From a virus, in IMG/VR virus record IMGVR_UViG_3300036719_000812, positions 1 to 23,300 of that record: a DNA stretch of 23,300 nucleotides. One strand, written 5' to 3'. Positions within the stretch are counted from its first letter, which is position 1. Each line of letters begins with the position of its first letter. The position numbers were made by a program, and so were the translations under genes. Positions 15,548 to 21,741 of this stretch are shown here, piece by piece. The notes beneath the pieces were generated by a model. That model saw only the letters and a list, made by a program, of their open reading frames with translations. It was not told the origin of the DNA and did no database searches.

Positions 15548-16228
15548 TTATAATAATGCGCCCATAATTGTTAAGATTTGAGTTTCTTCAACTAGCCCTG
15601 TATTTGCTATATCTTGACCATTTGCCTTAACAGTTCCAGCCCCTTTTGAAACAAGATTTAGAGATATATCTGTATCTCCTCCTTGGGCTGCTAAAGAAGG
15701 GTTTCCTCCAGTTGCAGCGTTAGCAACTTTAATTTCGTTTACCGCAGAAGTTACGGTATCCATAACGAGAAGTTCATTTCCATTAGCATCTGCAATAAAG
15801 CCAAGATCTGCAAACCTAGGGGCTGTCAAGGTTTTTCCACTTAATGTCACAGAATTTGATAATGTGACTTCTGGAGATACCCACTCTAATCCTGTAGCAG
15901 TAGAACTATTTGCTGTTAGGACTGTTCCATTTGAACCGACAGATAAAACAGACAATGTATCATTTGCTGATGCTGAAAACAGATCTCCTTTAGCGTTAAA
16001 ACTTGTTGCTTGTATGGCGCTTCCACCAGTAAGAGCAGTAATTTGAGTTTGAAGATTATTTATTGTATATGCAATAGAAGGGTTTACTAGGTTTGCAGCG
16101 ACAGTTTCTGCAGTATCAAAGGTGTAAGAGCCATAGTGATATACTCTTAGCGCAGCCTGAATATCTGCTTGGTCTGCTAAACCTGGAATTTTTGTTGGTA
16201 CTAAAGTACCTATTGATTCTGCTGCCAT
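15548..16228 (-). CDS. Tail-fibre protein sharing modules with the long fibre
   Basis: A 226-residue protein. An N-terminal segment (PTKIPGLADQADIQAALRVYHYG, then AAN-LVNPSIAYTINNLQTQI, helical) is followed by FNAKGDLFSASANDTLSVLSVG and NGTVLTANSSTATGLEWVSP. The latter is the same module as residues 36-75 of the 597-residue fibre. The SLNLVSKGAGTVKANGQDI segment is a common fibre motif. The end, VEETQILTIMGALL, parallels the end of the 450-residue fibre. GAGGTG precedes the ATG and the gene has its own promoter. A short fibre or baseplate spike is the likely role. Confidence 0.7.
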   Translation of the reverse strand: MAAESIGTLVPTKIPGLADQADIQAALRVYHYGSYTFDTAETVAANLVNPSIAYTINNLQTQITALTGGSAIQATSFNAKGDLFSASANDTLSVLSVGSNGTVLTANSSTATGLEWVSPEVTLSNSVTLSGKTLTAPRFADLGFIADANGNELLVMDTVTSAVNEIKVANAATGGNPSLAAQGGDTDISLNLVSKGAGTVKANGQDIANTGLVEETQILTIMGALL

Positions 16229-16245
16229 GTTTTCACCTCATCAAG

Positions 16246-16254
16246 ATTATACCA
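16246..16254 (-). promoter_or_regulatory. Extended -10 promoter of the 226-residue fibre gene
   Basis: TGGTATAAT on the minus strand in the 29-nt gap after the upstream stop. GAGGTG follows. Confidence 0.55.
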
Positions 16255-16257
16255 TAA

Positions 16258-16836
16258 TTAGATAACTACTGATATAAGAAGATGCACCGTTACCTCTCCT
16301 GTTAAACTAGACCATGTTCCACTTACTGACTTAACGGCCTTTAGGTTAATAACAAGGTTTGTTCCAGCGCCAGCAAGTGCGGGGACCTCAATAGAAGAAG
16401 CAACTGGATTAGCCCCCTCAATACTGTAATGAATATTAAAATTAGATGCTGTAAGTGGTGTACCAGAGACAGTTACAATATTTGCAATTGGAACAGTAAT
16501 TGATGCTGCTCCAGAAGTGAAAGTAGTTGTGTGTTTTTTTGAATAAAGAGTTGGAGAAATTTCTAAAACCTGCACCCAAGTATTGCCACCAGTTTCAGAT
16601 ATATACTGATACATATATCCATAATCCGCTCCTGGTGCAGAATTAATATACATATCATAGAGATTTATTGTTTCTCCAAAAATGGCACCACTTGTCGTGA
16701 GAGAGTTTGGATCTCCTGCTCCAACAAAAAATCTACTTCCTCTTTGTCCAGTAGGACCAATATCTACTAAAAGTTCTACAGTTTCTGGAGGTCCTAAAAC
16801 TGTAATGTCATCATTAGATAATATTACATCTGTCAC
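16258..16836 (-). CDS. Tail appendage protein with GPxG linker, GTG start
   Basis: A 192-residue protein. A short N-terminal segment leads into VELLVDIGPTGQRGSRFFVG, a collagen-like fragment used as a joint in many phage appendage proteins. A domain with TINLYDMYINSAPGADYGYMY follows, then a C-terminal beta domain (HTTTFTSGAASITVPIANIV... to VTVHLLISVVI). The GTG start overlaps the preceding stop as TAGTG, with GGAGCAG about 7 nt upstream. It is probably translated by coupling from the BppU-like gene. Function is structural by context. Confidence 0.7.
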   Translation of the reverse strand: MTDVILSNDDITVLGPPETVELLVDIGPTGQRGSRFFVGAGDPNSLTTSGAIFGETINLYDMYINSAPGADYGYMYQYISETGGNTWVQVLEISPTLYSKKHTTTFTSGAASITVPIANIVTVSGTPLTASNFNIHYSIEGANPVASSIEVPALAGAGTNLVINLKAVKSVSGTWSSLTGEVTVHLLISVVI

Positions 16837-17192
16837 TAAACTGCTCCAGTGATATCATCTGTTACTGTAATTGTTCCAGTAAGCAGTGTAAAGATAACGT
16901 CTGGATTTGGTAATGTGTCTGTAATTTGAACGTCATAGACATATGTTCCAGCAGCGAGTGTTCGGCCAACGGATGGAGTGATTGTGCACGTAACAATATC
17001 AGTTGTTGTGTTTACAACTGCAGAGGCCTGATATTGTGTTCCAGAAGAACCTCTTTGATTTGCAATTGTAAAAATTGCAGAATAATTTGTTAAATCAAAA
17101 GAAGATCCATCATTTGCATTTTTGGGACGGGCTACAAATTGAGCAGTATCACCACGGTAATAGTTAAAATTATAAGTACTTGGAAATGCCAT
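16836..17192 (-). CDS. BppU-like/Ig-like appendage protein, paralogue 2
   Basis: A 118-residue relative of the proteins at 11293-11706 and 18041-18457. It has NFNYYRGDTAQFVARPKN as first strands, a NYSAIFTIANQRG strand in place of the D-W element, CTITPSVGRTLAAGTYVYD, and the closing FTLLTGTITVTDDITG. AGGAGG lies 8 nt before the ATG and an extended -10 TGGTATAAT just before that. Role is probably as an upper baseplate or appendage building block; the repeated copies may occupy different positions in one organelle. Confidence 0.7.
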   Translation of the reverse strand: MAFPSTYNFNYYRGDTAQFVARPKNANDGSSFDLTNYSAIFTIANQRGSSGTQYQASAVVNTTTDIVTCTITPSVGRTLAAGTYVYDVQITDTLPNPDVIFTLLTGTITVTDDITGAV

Positions 17193-17209
17193 TAATATCC
17201 TCCTGATCC

Positions 17210-17218
17210 ATTATACCA
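17210..17218 (-). promoter_or_regulatory. Extended -10 promoter of BppU-like paralogue 2
   Basis: TGGTATAAT on the minus strand abuts the stop codon of the collagen-like gene directly (TAG then TGG). AGGAGG follows before ATG 17192. Confidence 0.6.
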
Positions 17219-17953
17219 CTAAGAAACCGATATATACATGCCCTTTAGCATAATAGTGCTTTCGTTATCTGCTCTTGCTTGAATAATTCCACCTTCTGAT
17301 TTAATCTTTGAAAGGTCTACATATAAGGTTTGGTTAATAGACATTTCATATGGATACTTATATTTAAGCATTCCTATGTATCCCGTCGGAGACTCAACCC
17401 TTGGTATATATGTTCTTATCCAGGCCTCTGTGCTGTTTGTATCTGTTGTGATGACTATGTCGTATCTGATATCTATTCTAGTTCCAACCTTTAACTGTTT
17501 AAAGTTAATTCTTTGAGTAACTGAATTCCAAAGAGATACTGACCCCTCTGGAAGAAACTTTGTAACATTACTCTCTATATCGTCGTCCATTAAAATATTT
17601 ACCCACCCATCATCTCCTCTTTCTGGCCCAAGGAGAAGTAGTTTCTTATTTTTGTTTTGATAATATGCCCATCCTGGGTATTGACCTGATGGACTTTCAT
17701 ACCCATCTCCACCACCTCTTCCAGGATCTCCTTTAGGCCCCTGTGGTCCTTGTGGACCATCTTTTCCTGGAATGCCTCTTTCGCCTCTTGGACCCTCTGG
17801 GCCTTGTGGACCTGCTGGGCCTGTATCGCCTCTTTCTCCTTGGTTTCCTGGAACAGCAATATACTCAGTATTATTTACATCTATGTTTTTTGTTGATTTA
17901 ATTGCTTCAGAATATTTTGTTTTTGGACCATCCATATTTTTTGATATGGCCAT
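17219..17953 (-). CDS. Collagen-repeat tail fibre protein
   Basis: A 244-residue protein. Residues 36-83 are 16 uninterrupted Gly-X-Y triplets rich in Pro and charged residues ([19 protein letters not shown] and onward), which should form a collagen-like triple helix and impose a trimer. After a short Gly-rich break comes a [21 protein letters not shown] segment and a C-terminal beta domain (to [10 protein letters not shown]) with no recognised family. Phage collagen-like proteins are fibre shafts. An AAAGAAG sequence lies before the ATG. It is probably transcribed with the upstream 27-codon gene. The C-terminal domain is the part most likely to contact a partner or receptor. Confidence 0.8.
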   Translation of the reverse strand: MAISKNMDGPKTKYSEAIKSTKNIDVNNTEYIAVPGNQGERGDTGPAGPQGPEGPRGERGIPGKDGPQGPQGPKGDPGRGGGDGYESPSGQYPGWAYYQNKNKKLLLLGPERGDDGWVNILMDDDIESNVTKFLPEGSVSLWNSVTQRINFKQLKVGTRIDIRYDIVITTDTNSTEAWIRTYIPRVESPTGYIGMLKYKYPYEMSINQTLYVDLSKIKSEGGIIQARADNESTIMLKGMYISVS

Positions 17954-17957
17954 ATTT

Positions 17958-18041
17958 TTACTTCTTTACTTTAAAAACAGTCCCATTAACTTTTATTAAT
18001 GGTGGAAGTTTTGGGTTAGTGTCCTTAATCTTAATTATCAT
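17958..18041 (-). CDS. 27-residue basic microprotein
   Basis: [20 protein letters not shown] then TVFKVKK, a 27-residue lysine-rich peptide. Its ATG overlaps the stop of the 138-residue gene as TAATG. GGAG lies 7 nt before the start, and its TAA falls 4 nt before the collagen gene's ATG. This exact packing, and the Shine-Dalgarno, argue that it is a real gene rather than chance. Function unknown. Confidence 0.55.
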   Translation of the reverse strand: MIIKIKDTNPKLPPLIKVNGTVFKVKK

Positions 18042-18457
18042 TAAGAGACTCCCCCGATAGTATTTCTTGTATTCCCTGGAGACACATCTCCCAGTACACA
18101 AATTGTTCCAATAACTGGTGTCCAGGTAATTGTTGATGCTCCGTCTGGAACTATTGCTTGCAAGTCAAAAGATAGTTCTGCAACAACTGAGCGATACTTT
18201 AATCCCCAGTTTTCTGTCACTTCTGCTGGTGCGCTTACTGTTACTACTGATCCGTCTACAGAAACTTCCAACTCATCTAGAATGTCTGAGGTTGGGTCAT
18301 AGGCGGTGGCTGCAAAAGCCCAACCATCTGTATCAAATTCTGTAACTTCATCATTTTCAAGAAATGAGACTGTAAATGAGGCATAATCTCCACGAACAAC
18401 AGTCCATTGAATGTTTGCTGGGGTTGCCCCAAATTTTTCTATTGTCGGTGAGCACAT
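18041..18457 (-). CDS. BppU-like/Ig-like appendage protein, paralogue 3
   Basis: A 138-residue protein, the closest relative of the 11293-11706 protein. It shares NIQWTVVRGDYASFTVSF, DTDGWAFAATAYDPTSD, a central VSVDGSVVTVSAP strand pair and TITWTPVIGTICVLGDVSPG. The start is ATG 18457, exactly 7 nt after a TATAAT hexamer, predicting a leaderless mRNA and explaining the missing Shine-Dalgarno. It is the first gene of the leftward structural block. An upper-baseplate or appendage role is inferred from neighbours and pattern. Confidence 0.7.
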   Translation of the reverse strand: MCSPTIEKFGATPANIQWTVVRGDYASFTVSFLENDEVTEFDTDGWAFAATAYDPTSDILDELEVSVDGSVVTVSAPAEVTENWGLKYRSVVAELSFDLQAIVPDGASTITWTPVIGTICVLGDVSPGNTRNTIGGVS

Positions 18458-18464
18458 ATCATTG

Positions 18465-18473
18465 ATTATACCA
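18465..18473 (-). promoter_or_regulatory. Extended -10 promoter, leaderless type, head of structural block
   Basis: TGGTATAAT on the minus strand with 7 nt (CAATGAT) before ATG 18457. It lies just beyond a strong hairpin (18483-18532). Confidence 0.6.
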
Positions 18474-18532
18474 TAAAATAAGGCTGGACACTCAAGACAG
18501 TCGGGGTGGGTAGAAAGATCTTGAGTGCCAGC
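18474..18532 (-). terminator. Long hairpin, probable leftward terminator
   Basis: The arms GCTGG-A-CACTCAAGA (18483-18497) and TCTTGAGTG-CCAGC (18519-18532) form 14 bp with one bulged A around a 21-nt C/T-rich loop (minus-strand sense). CTTATTTTA follows on the minus strand. It would insulate the structural block from transcription coming from the DUF2746-like gene. A structured RNA is an alternative. Confidence 0.55.
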
Positions 18533-18769
18533 AATTTAGATTATATCTGATTATTTAAAATAAACCAGGTATATAAGAGTTTTATAACAAATAGTTATAC
18601 AATTAATATCGTTATAAAAGAGTTATAAATGGATATATACCATATGTCCGTTTTATCCTAATAGTCCAGGGTATTGATAGTGTATACTTAAAATATATAA
18701 AGAAAAGAATATACTGTAAATAAGTTTTTAAGATATAAAGTATATTATATATAAGGAAAAAGGAAAACT
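18533..18769. other. AT-rich intergenic region with clustered TTATAAC motifs
   Basis: I see no gene in these 237 bp. They hold AGAGTTTTATAACAA (18576-18590, identical to 12266-12280) and three further GTTATA-type motifs between 18593 and 18629 (TTATAC, GTTATAAAA, GTTATAAAT). One copy of a 20-bp sequence shared with 22895-22914 lies at 18635-18654. The right part is a run of TATA-like sequence. It looks like a regulatory or noncoding-RNA region. Confidence 0.4.
18635..18654. repeat. 20-bp intergenic repeat, copy 1
   Basis: ATATACCATATGTCCGTTTT here against ATATCCCATATGTCCGTTTT at 22895-22914, one mismatch. Both copies are in long noncoding gaps and in the same orientation. Confidence 0.6.
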
Positions 18770-19054
18770 CTATTTAGAGCGAGAAATATACTCAAGCAAT
18801 ATATCATACATATGATCTAGTTTATCACTAGTTGCTTTACGAAGTTGCTTGGCTTCTTCTTGTTCTGCTTTGATTGCCTTGATCTCATCACGCATACTGG
18901 TTCCGCCGTTAGTTTTGGTTTCGGCACGAATATCGCAAACCGCTTCGTGTATAGGCTTGATCTGGACTTTAATATACCAACGAATAGCACCAACTATAAT
19001 TGCTCCAATTGAAAGCAAGGTAAGAATAAATTGTGCCCAATCGGTTGTGGTCAT
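18770..19054 (-). CDS. DUF2746-like membrane protein, holin candidate
   Basis: A 94-residue protein with one N-terminal membrane helix (about residues 7-27, FILTLLSIGAIIVGAIRWYI) followed by a charged, coiled-coil-prone cytoplasmic part (MRDEIKAIKAEQEEAKQLRK). ETKTNGGTSMRDEI (45-58) is the signature I associate with DUF2746-type proteins of actinophages, often annotated near lysis genes. A holin or lysis-accessory role is possible but unproven; the lysozyme gene is 6 kb away. The ATG is 9 nt after a TATAAT hexamer, so the leader is at most 2-3 nt and no Shine-Dalgarno exists. It diverges from the halogenase gene with only 70 bp between them. Confidence 0.65.
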   Translation of the reverse strand: MTTTDWAQFILTLLSIGAIIVGAIRWYIKVQIKPIHEAVCDIRAETKTNGGTSMRDEIKAIKAEQEEAKQLRKATSDKLDHMYDILLEYISRSK

Positions 19055-19063
19055 AATAGGTTT

Positions 19064-19072
19064 ATTATATCA
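19064..19072 (-). promoter_or_regulatory. Extended -10 promoter of the DUF2746-like gene
   Basis: TGATATAAT on the minus strand, 9 nt before ATG 19054. It is back to back with the halogenase promoter at 19096-19104. Confidence 0.55.
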
Positions 19073-19095
19073 TTATTTAAGATTAGTTTGTATTG

Positions 19096-19104
19096 TGATA
19101 TACT
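19096..19104 (+). promoter_or_regulatory. Extended -10 promoter of the halogenase gene
   Basis: TGATATACT on the plus strand, followed by AAAGGGG and ATG 19125. Confidence 0.55.
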
Positions 19105-19124
19105 TAAAAGAAAGGGGTAACTAA

Positions 19125-20717
19125 ATGATAACAGTCAAAAAAATTGTAATTGTTGGTGGCGGATCTGCGGGATGGATGAGTGCTGCAACTATGATAAAAG
19201 CATTTCCAGATAAAGAAATAGTTGTTATTGAGTCCCCAGACTACCCGATTGTAGGTGTTGGAGAATCAACGCTTGGTGGAATTACGGGTTGGGCTAATTG
19301 GATTGGTATTGATGAAAAAGACTTTATGCCAGCAACAGATGCTGTATACAAAATGTCTATTAAGTTTACAGATTTCTTTAAAAAGGATGCAGGAGCATTC
19401 CATTACCCATTTGGCAAGGTATTCACAGATGGAACAGTAAATGGCCTCAATGACTGGTATGTTAAAAAGGCTAAATTTCCAGATCTAGATGTAGCAGATT
19501 ATGCCCGTACATTTTTTCCAGCATTAACTTTAGCAGAACAAAATAAAATATCTTTTAATGAGAGTGGCAAACTTAATAATTTTAACTTTAAAAGAGATGT
19601 GGCATATCATTTTGATGCTACTAAATTTGGCCTATGGCTAAAGAACAATTACTGTGTTCCTCGTGGAGTTACCGTAATACCACAGACAGTTGAATCAGTA
19701 AACACTAATGATGTGGGGATCGAATCTCTTGTATTAACAGATGGCTCATTAGTTACTGCAGATCTATTTATTGACTGTACAGGCTTTAAGTCTATGCTTC
19801 TTGAAGGGGCGTTAGAAGAGCCATGGAATGACTTTGGACACATGCTTCCAAACAATAGTGCATGGGCTACTCGTATTCCTTATACTGATAAAGAAAAAGA
19901 GATGGAGCCTTATACTAACTGCACCGCAATTGGGAATGGTTGGGTGTGGAATATCCCTTCCTGGGAGCGTATTGGAACAGGCTATGTATTTAGTGATAAA
20001 TATGTATCCAAAGAAGAGGCGTTAGAAGAATTTAAGCAACACCTTAAGTCAGACAAGATGACTATTTACGATCCAAACCGAGATGTGGATTCATATGAAT
20101 ATAAGTATATTAAATTTAAAGTAGGAATACACAATAGAACATTTGTAAAAAATGTTGTCGCTATTGGATTTGCAGCAGGGTTTATTGAGCCGTTAGAATC
20201 AAATGGACTTTTTACTGTACATGAATTCTTGGATAAGTTGGTTAAGACAATGTCAAGAGAAACTATTACACAGTGGGATAGAGATGCCTACAATGCCACT
20301 ACACTACAGCAATATCTTGTCTTTAAAGAATTTGTAGCACAGCACTATGCTCTAACAAACAGAGATGATACAAAGTATTGGAAAGATATTACAGAAAAAA
20401 CATATAAACCAGGCGTTCCTCTACTAGAGCCATCAATGGTTCCGTTATTTGATGAACTTGCACAAATTCATATTAATCGTCAAAGACACGATGGAATCGG
20501 TGGAACCCACTGTATTGCTACAGGTCTTAACTACTTACCAGTAAACAAGGACACCATAGATCGCTGGAAGCATCATGATGGTGTAGACTATTACGAATAC
20601 TGCAAAGAAACTTGGAAAACATGGAGTATGCTCCGTAAACTTTGGCAGGAGGAAGCAGATGCGTCCCCTACAATGTACCAATGGCTTAAGAAGAATATTC
20701 ACAATGATAAAGCCTAA
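19125..20717 (+). CDS. Flavin-dependent tryptophan-halogenase homologue
   Basis: A 530-residue FADH2-dependent halogenase. The Rossmann GxGxxG-type loop is V10-G-G-G-S-A-G-W-M (10-18). The halogenase signature W-x-W-x-I-P is W273-V-W-N-I-P278. The lysine that carries or guides hypohalous acid is K76 in TDAVYKMSIKF. The active-site glutamate of the family falls at E358 in GFIEPLESNGLF. All are intact, so it is probably active on some substrate. Family members oxidise halide with flavin hydroperoxide; substrate and halide cannot be read from sequence. Phage members are known from marine cyanophages, including VirX1, described as preferring iodide with a broad substrate range. A separate flavin reductase is required and none is visible here, so the host would supply FADH2. 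AAAGGGG precedes the ATG. Confidence 0.9.
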   Translation: MITVKKIVIVGGGSAGWMSAATMIKAFPDKEIVVIESPDYPIVGVGESTLGGITGWANWIGIDEKDFMPATDAVYKMSIKFTDFFKKDAGAFHYPFGKVFTDGTVNGLNDWYVKKAKFPDLDVADYARTFFPALTLAEQNKISFNESGKLNNFNFKRDVAYHFDATKFGLWLKNNYCVPRGVTVIPQTVESVNTNDVGIESLVLTDGSLVTADLFIDCTGFKSMLLEGALEEPWNDFGHMLPNNSAWATRIPYTDKEKEMEPYTNCTAIGNGWVWNIPSWERIGTGYVFSDKYVSKEEALEEFKQHLKSDKMTIYDPNRDVDSYEYKYIKFKVGIHNRTFVKNVVAIGFAAGFIEPLESNGLFTVHEFLDKLVKTMSRETITQWDRDAYNATTLQQYLVFKEFVAQHYALTNRDDTKYWKDITEKTYKPGVPLLEPSMVPLFDELAQIHINRQRHDGIGGTHCIATGLNYLPVNKDTIDRWKHHDGVDYYEYCKETWKTWSMLRKLWQEEADASPTMYQWLKKNIHNDKA

Positions 20718-20988
20718 AGAGATAGTTGAGGTTACTCAGCAACTTTTTACCCGTCAATACTGGAATACAACAAATACTGTTGAGTTTATTGCTTTTTCTA
20801 CAAAATTGAGTATTATCATTCCAGGACTTATTTTTGGAATTCAATTTTGGGGTATGTATGTTCTGGCACTGGTTTCGAGTTTAGCGCTGATATTAACCTC
20901 GACGACAAAAACGTTACCAACGATTATATACTTTAATGTCGGCTGGACAATACTTGCAACTATGGCTTTAGCAAAACATTTTTTATAA
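20704..20988 (+). CDS. Small membrane protein coupled to the halogenase
   Basis: A 94-residue protein with a soluble, polar N-terminus (~30 residues) and two to three hydrophobic helices (about 34-49, 50-66 and 72-90). I recognise no family. The ATG at 20704 lies inside the halogenase gene, overlapping its end by 14 nt, and AAGAAG lies upstream. Tight overlap suggests it is made together with the halogenase and may hold it at the membrane, or handle a substrate or halide; that is inference. An in-frame ATG at 20659 would deepen the overlap to 59 nt and is less likely. Confidence 0.65.
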   Translation: MIKPKEIVEVTQQLFTRQYWNTTNTVEFIAFSTKLSIIIPGLIFGIQFWGMYVLALVSSLALILTSTTKTLPTIIYFNVGWTILATMALAKHFL

Positions 20989-20996
20989 CTCCTTAA

Positions 20997-21082
20997 TTTC
21001 GGCGGAATACGAATCAAGCCGAAAATAGAGGTCTAACAAACCTCCTATAGACAACATATGGGATACACTCCCAAGTATGTCT
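20997..21082 (+). ncRNA. Three consecutive hairpins after the halogenase operon
   Basis: In 86 nt there are three inverted repeats: TTTCGGC/GCCGAAA (20997-21024, 14-nt loop), GAGGT/ACCTC (21028-21044), and an imperfect arm pair TAGACA...GGGA/TCCC...TGTCTA (about 21047-21082). None has a strong T-run, so they could be an RNA 3' structure, a protein-bound site or an uncharacterised small RNA. Confidence 0.35.
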
Positions 21083-21110
21083 AAAAGTGGCTTAAAACCC
21101 CTATATGGGC

Positions 21111-21116
21111 TATAAT
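21111..21116 (+). promoter_or_regulatory. -10 promoter element, leaderless type
   Basis: TATAAT with 6 nt (AGGGTA) before ATG 21123. A CCCTAT/ATAGGG inverted repeat overlaps the hexamer and could be an operator. Confidence 0.5.
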
Positions 21117-21122
21117 AGGGTA

Positions 21123-21203
21123 ATGGATATATTCTTAATATTGGTTTCTCCGATAATCATCGTAGCAGCCCTAGTGATGTGGATGTTTGAAAATGTCGGA
21201 TGA
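21123..21203 (+). CDS. 26-residue single-helix membrane peptide
   Basis: MDIFLILVSPIIIVAALVMW then MFENVG: an almost entirely hydrophobic peptide with one predicted membrane helix. It has no Shine-Dalgarno but a TATAAT 6 nt upstream, so it is probably leaderless. Its TGA lies 11 nt inside the following zinc-binding protein gene, which suggests coupled translation. It could be a small holin-like or membrane-anchor peptide; function unknown. Confidence 0.5.
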   Translation: MDIFLILVSPIIIVAALVMWMFENVG

Positions 21204-21390
21204 CGCAAAACCATGGGATCTTATAAATGGTTCTAAGAGAGCACCAGAAGATATTGCTGCTGAGCGTTTGGCGATATGTAAGACATGCGAGTTCTTTCGT
21301 AAAGGAAACCAGAGTTGTAAGAAGTGTGGTTGTTTTATGAAGTTGAAGACTCTTATAGATAAGGCTAAGTGTCCTATTGATAAATGGTGA
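21193..21390 (+). CDS. Cys-rich zinc-binding phage protein
   Basis: A 65-residue protein. C29-x2-C32, C42-x2-C45-x-C47 and C60 form a compact zinc-ribbon-like cysteine set. The body (AICKTCEFFRKGNQSCKKCG, then CFMKLKTLIDKAKCPIDKW) matches a small family I have seen in many tailed phages of aquatic bacteria and actinobacteria, always near the C-terminus CP-x-x-KW. No function is established; nucleic-acid or partner binding is likely. ATG 21193 overlaps the preceding membrane peptide gene by 11 nt and is chosen over a TTG at 21187. Confidence 0.75.
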   Translation: MSDDAKPWDLINGSKRAPEDIAAERLAICKTCEFFRKGNQSCKKCGCFMKLKTLIDKAKCPIDKW

Positions 21391-21438
21391 TTATTCGCCA
21401 TACACCAGGTGAAGGTTTGTATCCCCTCGAATTTTTAA

Positions 21439-21458
21439 TTATAACAAACCGTTATAAC
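21439..21458. repeat. TTATAAC pair between convergent genes
   Basis: TTATAACAA (21439-21447) and the palindrome GTTATAAC (21451-21458) recur from the motif set near 12270 and 18582-18629. The second touches the stop codon of the 56-residue gene. Confidence 0.3.
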
Positions 21459-21628
21459 TAAATACCTAAAACCTCTTCGTCCAAACCTTGTTCTATGATT
21501 ATAGGTTCACCCATATTGTTGGTTGCTACTATAGGTGTAGATTCATACTGGAATTCTGGATCCCAGGCTGACTCTGTTTTGAGTATGCCTAGGTCTATAT
21601 ATTCTTCAAAGTTGTCTAATATTCCCAT
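21458..21628 (-). CDS. 56-residue acidic hypothetical protein, leaderless
   Basis: MGILDNFEEYIDLGILKTES and onward, a strongly acidic 56-residue soluble protein ending in GLDEEVLGI, with no recognised domain. Small size and high acidity fit a phage inhibitor or DNA-mimic-like accessory protein, but nothing specific supports that. The ATG at 21628 is chosen because TATAAT lies exactly 7 nt upstream; a longer in-frame extension from 21679 lies upstream of that promoter. An inverted repeat (21682-21702) lies upstream of the promoter. Confidence 0.6.
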   Translation of the reverse strand: MGILDNFEEYIDLGILKTESAWDPEFQYESTPIVATNNMGEPIIIEQGLDEEVLGI

Positions 21629-21635
21629 ACCGTCA

Positions 21636-21641
21636 ATTATA
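21636..21641 (-). promoter_or_regulatory. -10 promoter element, leaderless type
   Basis: TATAAT on the minus strand, 7 nt (TGACGGT) before ATG 21628. The context is GGGG, so there is no TGN extension here. Confidence 0.5.
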
Positions 21642-21681
21642 CCCCAAATCTGAAAAATTTTGTAAAACCAAAATAGCAAAA

Positions 21682-21713
21682 ATCTGAATATTTTGTTCAG
21701 ATGTATGATACAT
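21682..21713. promoter_or_regulatory. Candidate operator upstream of the 56-residue gene
   Basis: A perfect 7-bp inverted repeat ATCTGAA/TTCAGAT (21682-21702) is followed at once by ATGTAT-G-ATACAT (21701-21713). A second ATCTGAA occurs at about 21648 next to the -10. Two overlapping palindromes before a leaderless gene suggest repressor binding. Confidence 0.4.
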
Positions 21714-21741
21714 ATATTGTAAAAAATAAATAAGAATAATT

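Noticed and set aside
17599-17859. An 86-codon minus-strand frame inside the collagen-like gene
   Set aside because: It is an alternative frame of the Gly-X-Y repeat without a ribosome site; the collagen frame is clearly the coding one.
18474-18532. tRNA gene or attachment site
   Set aside because: There is a single long stem with no cloverleaf, T-loop or CCA; no integrase is visible in the window.
19649-19855. A 68-codon minus-strand frame inside the halogenase gene
   Set aside because: No start signal; it lies fully inside a gene with intact catalytic motifs.
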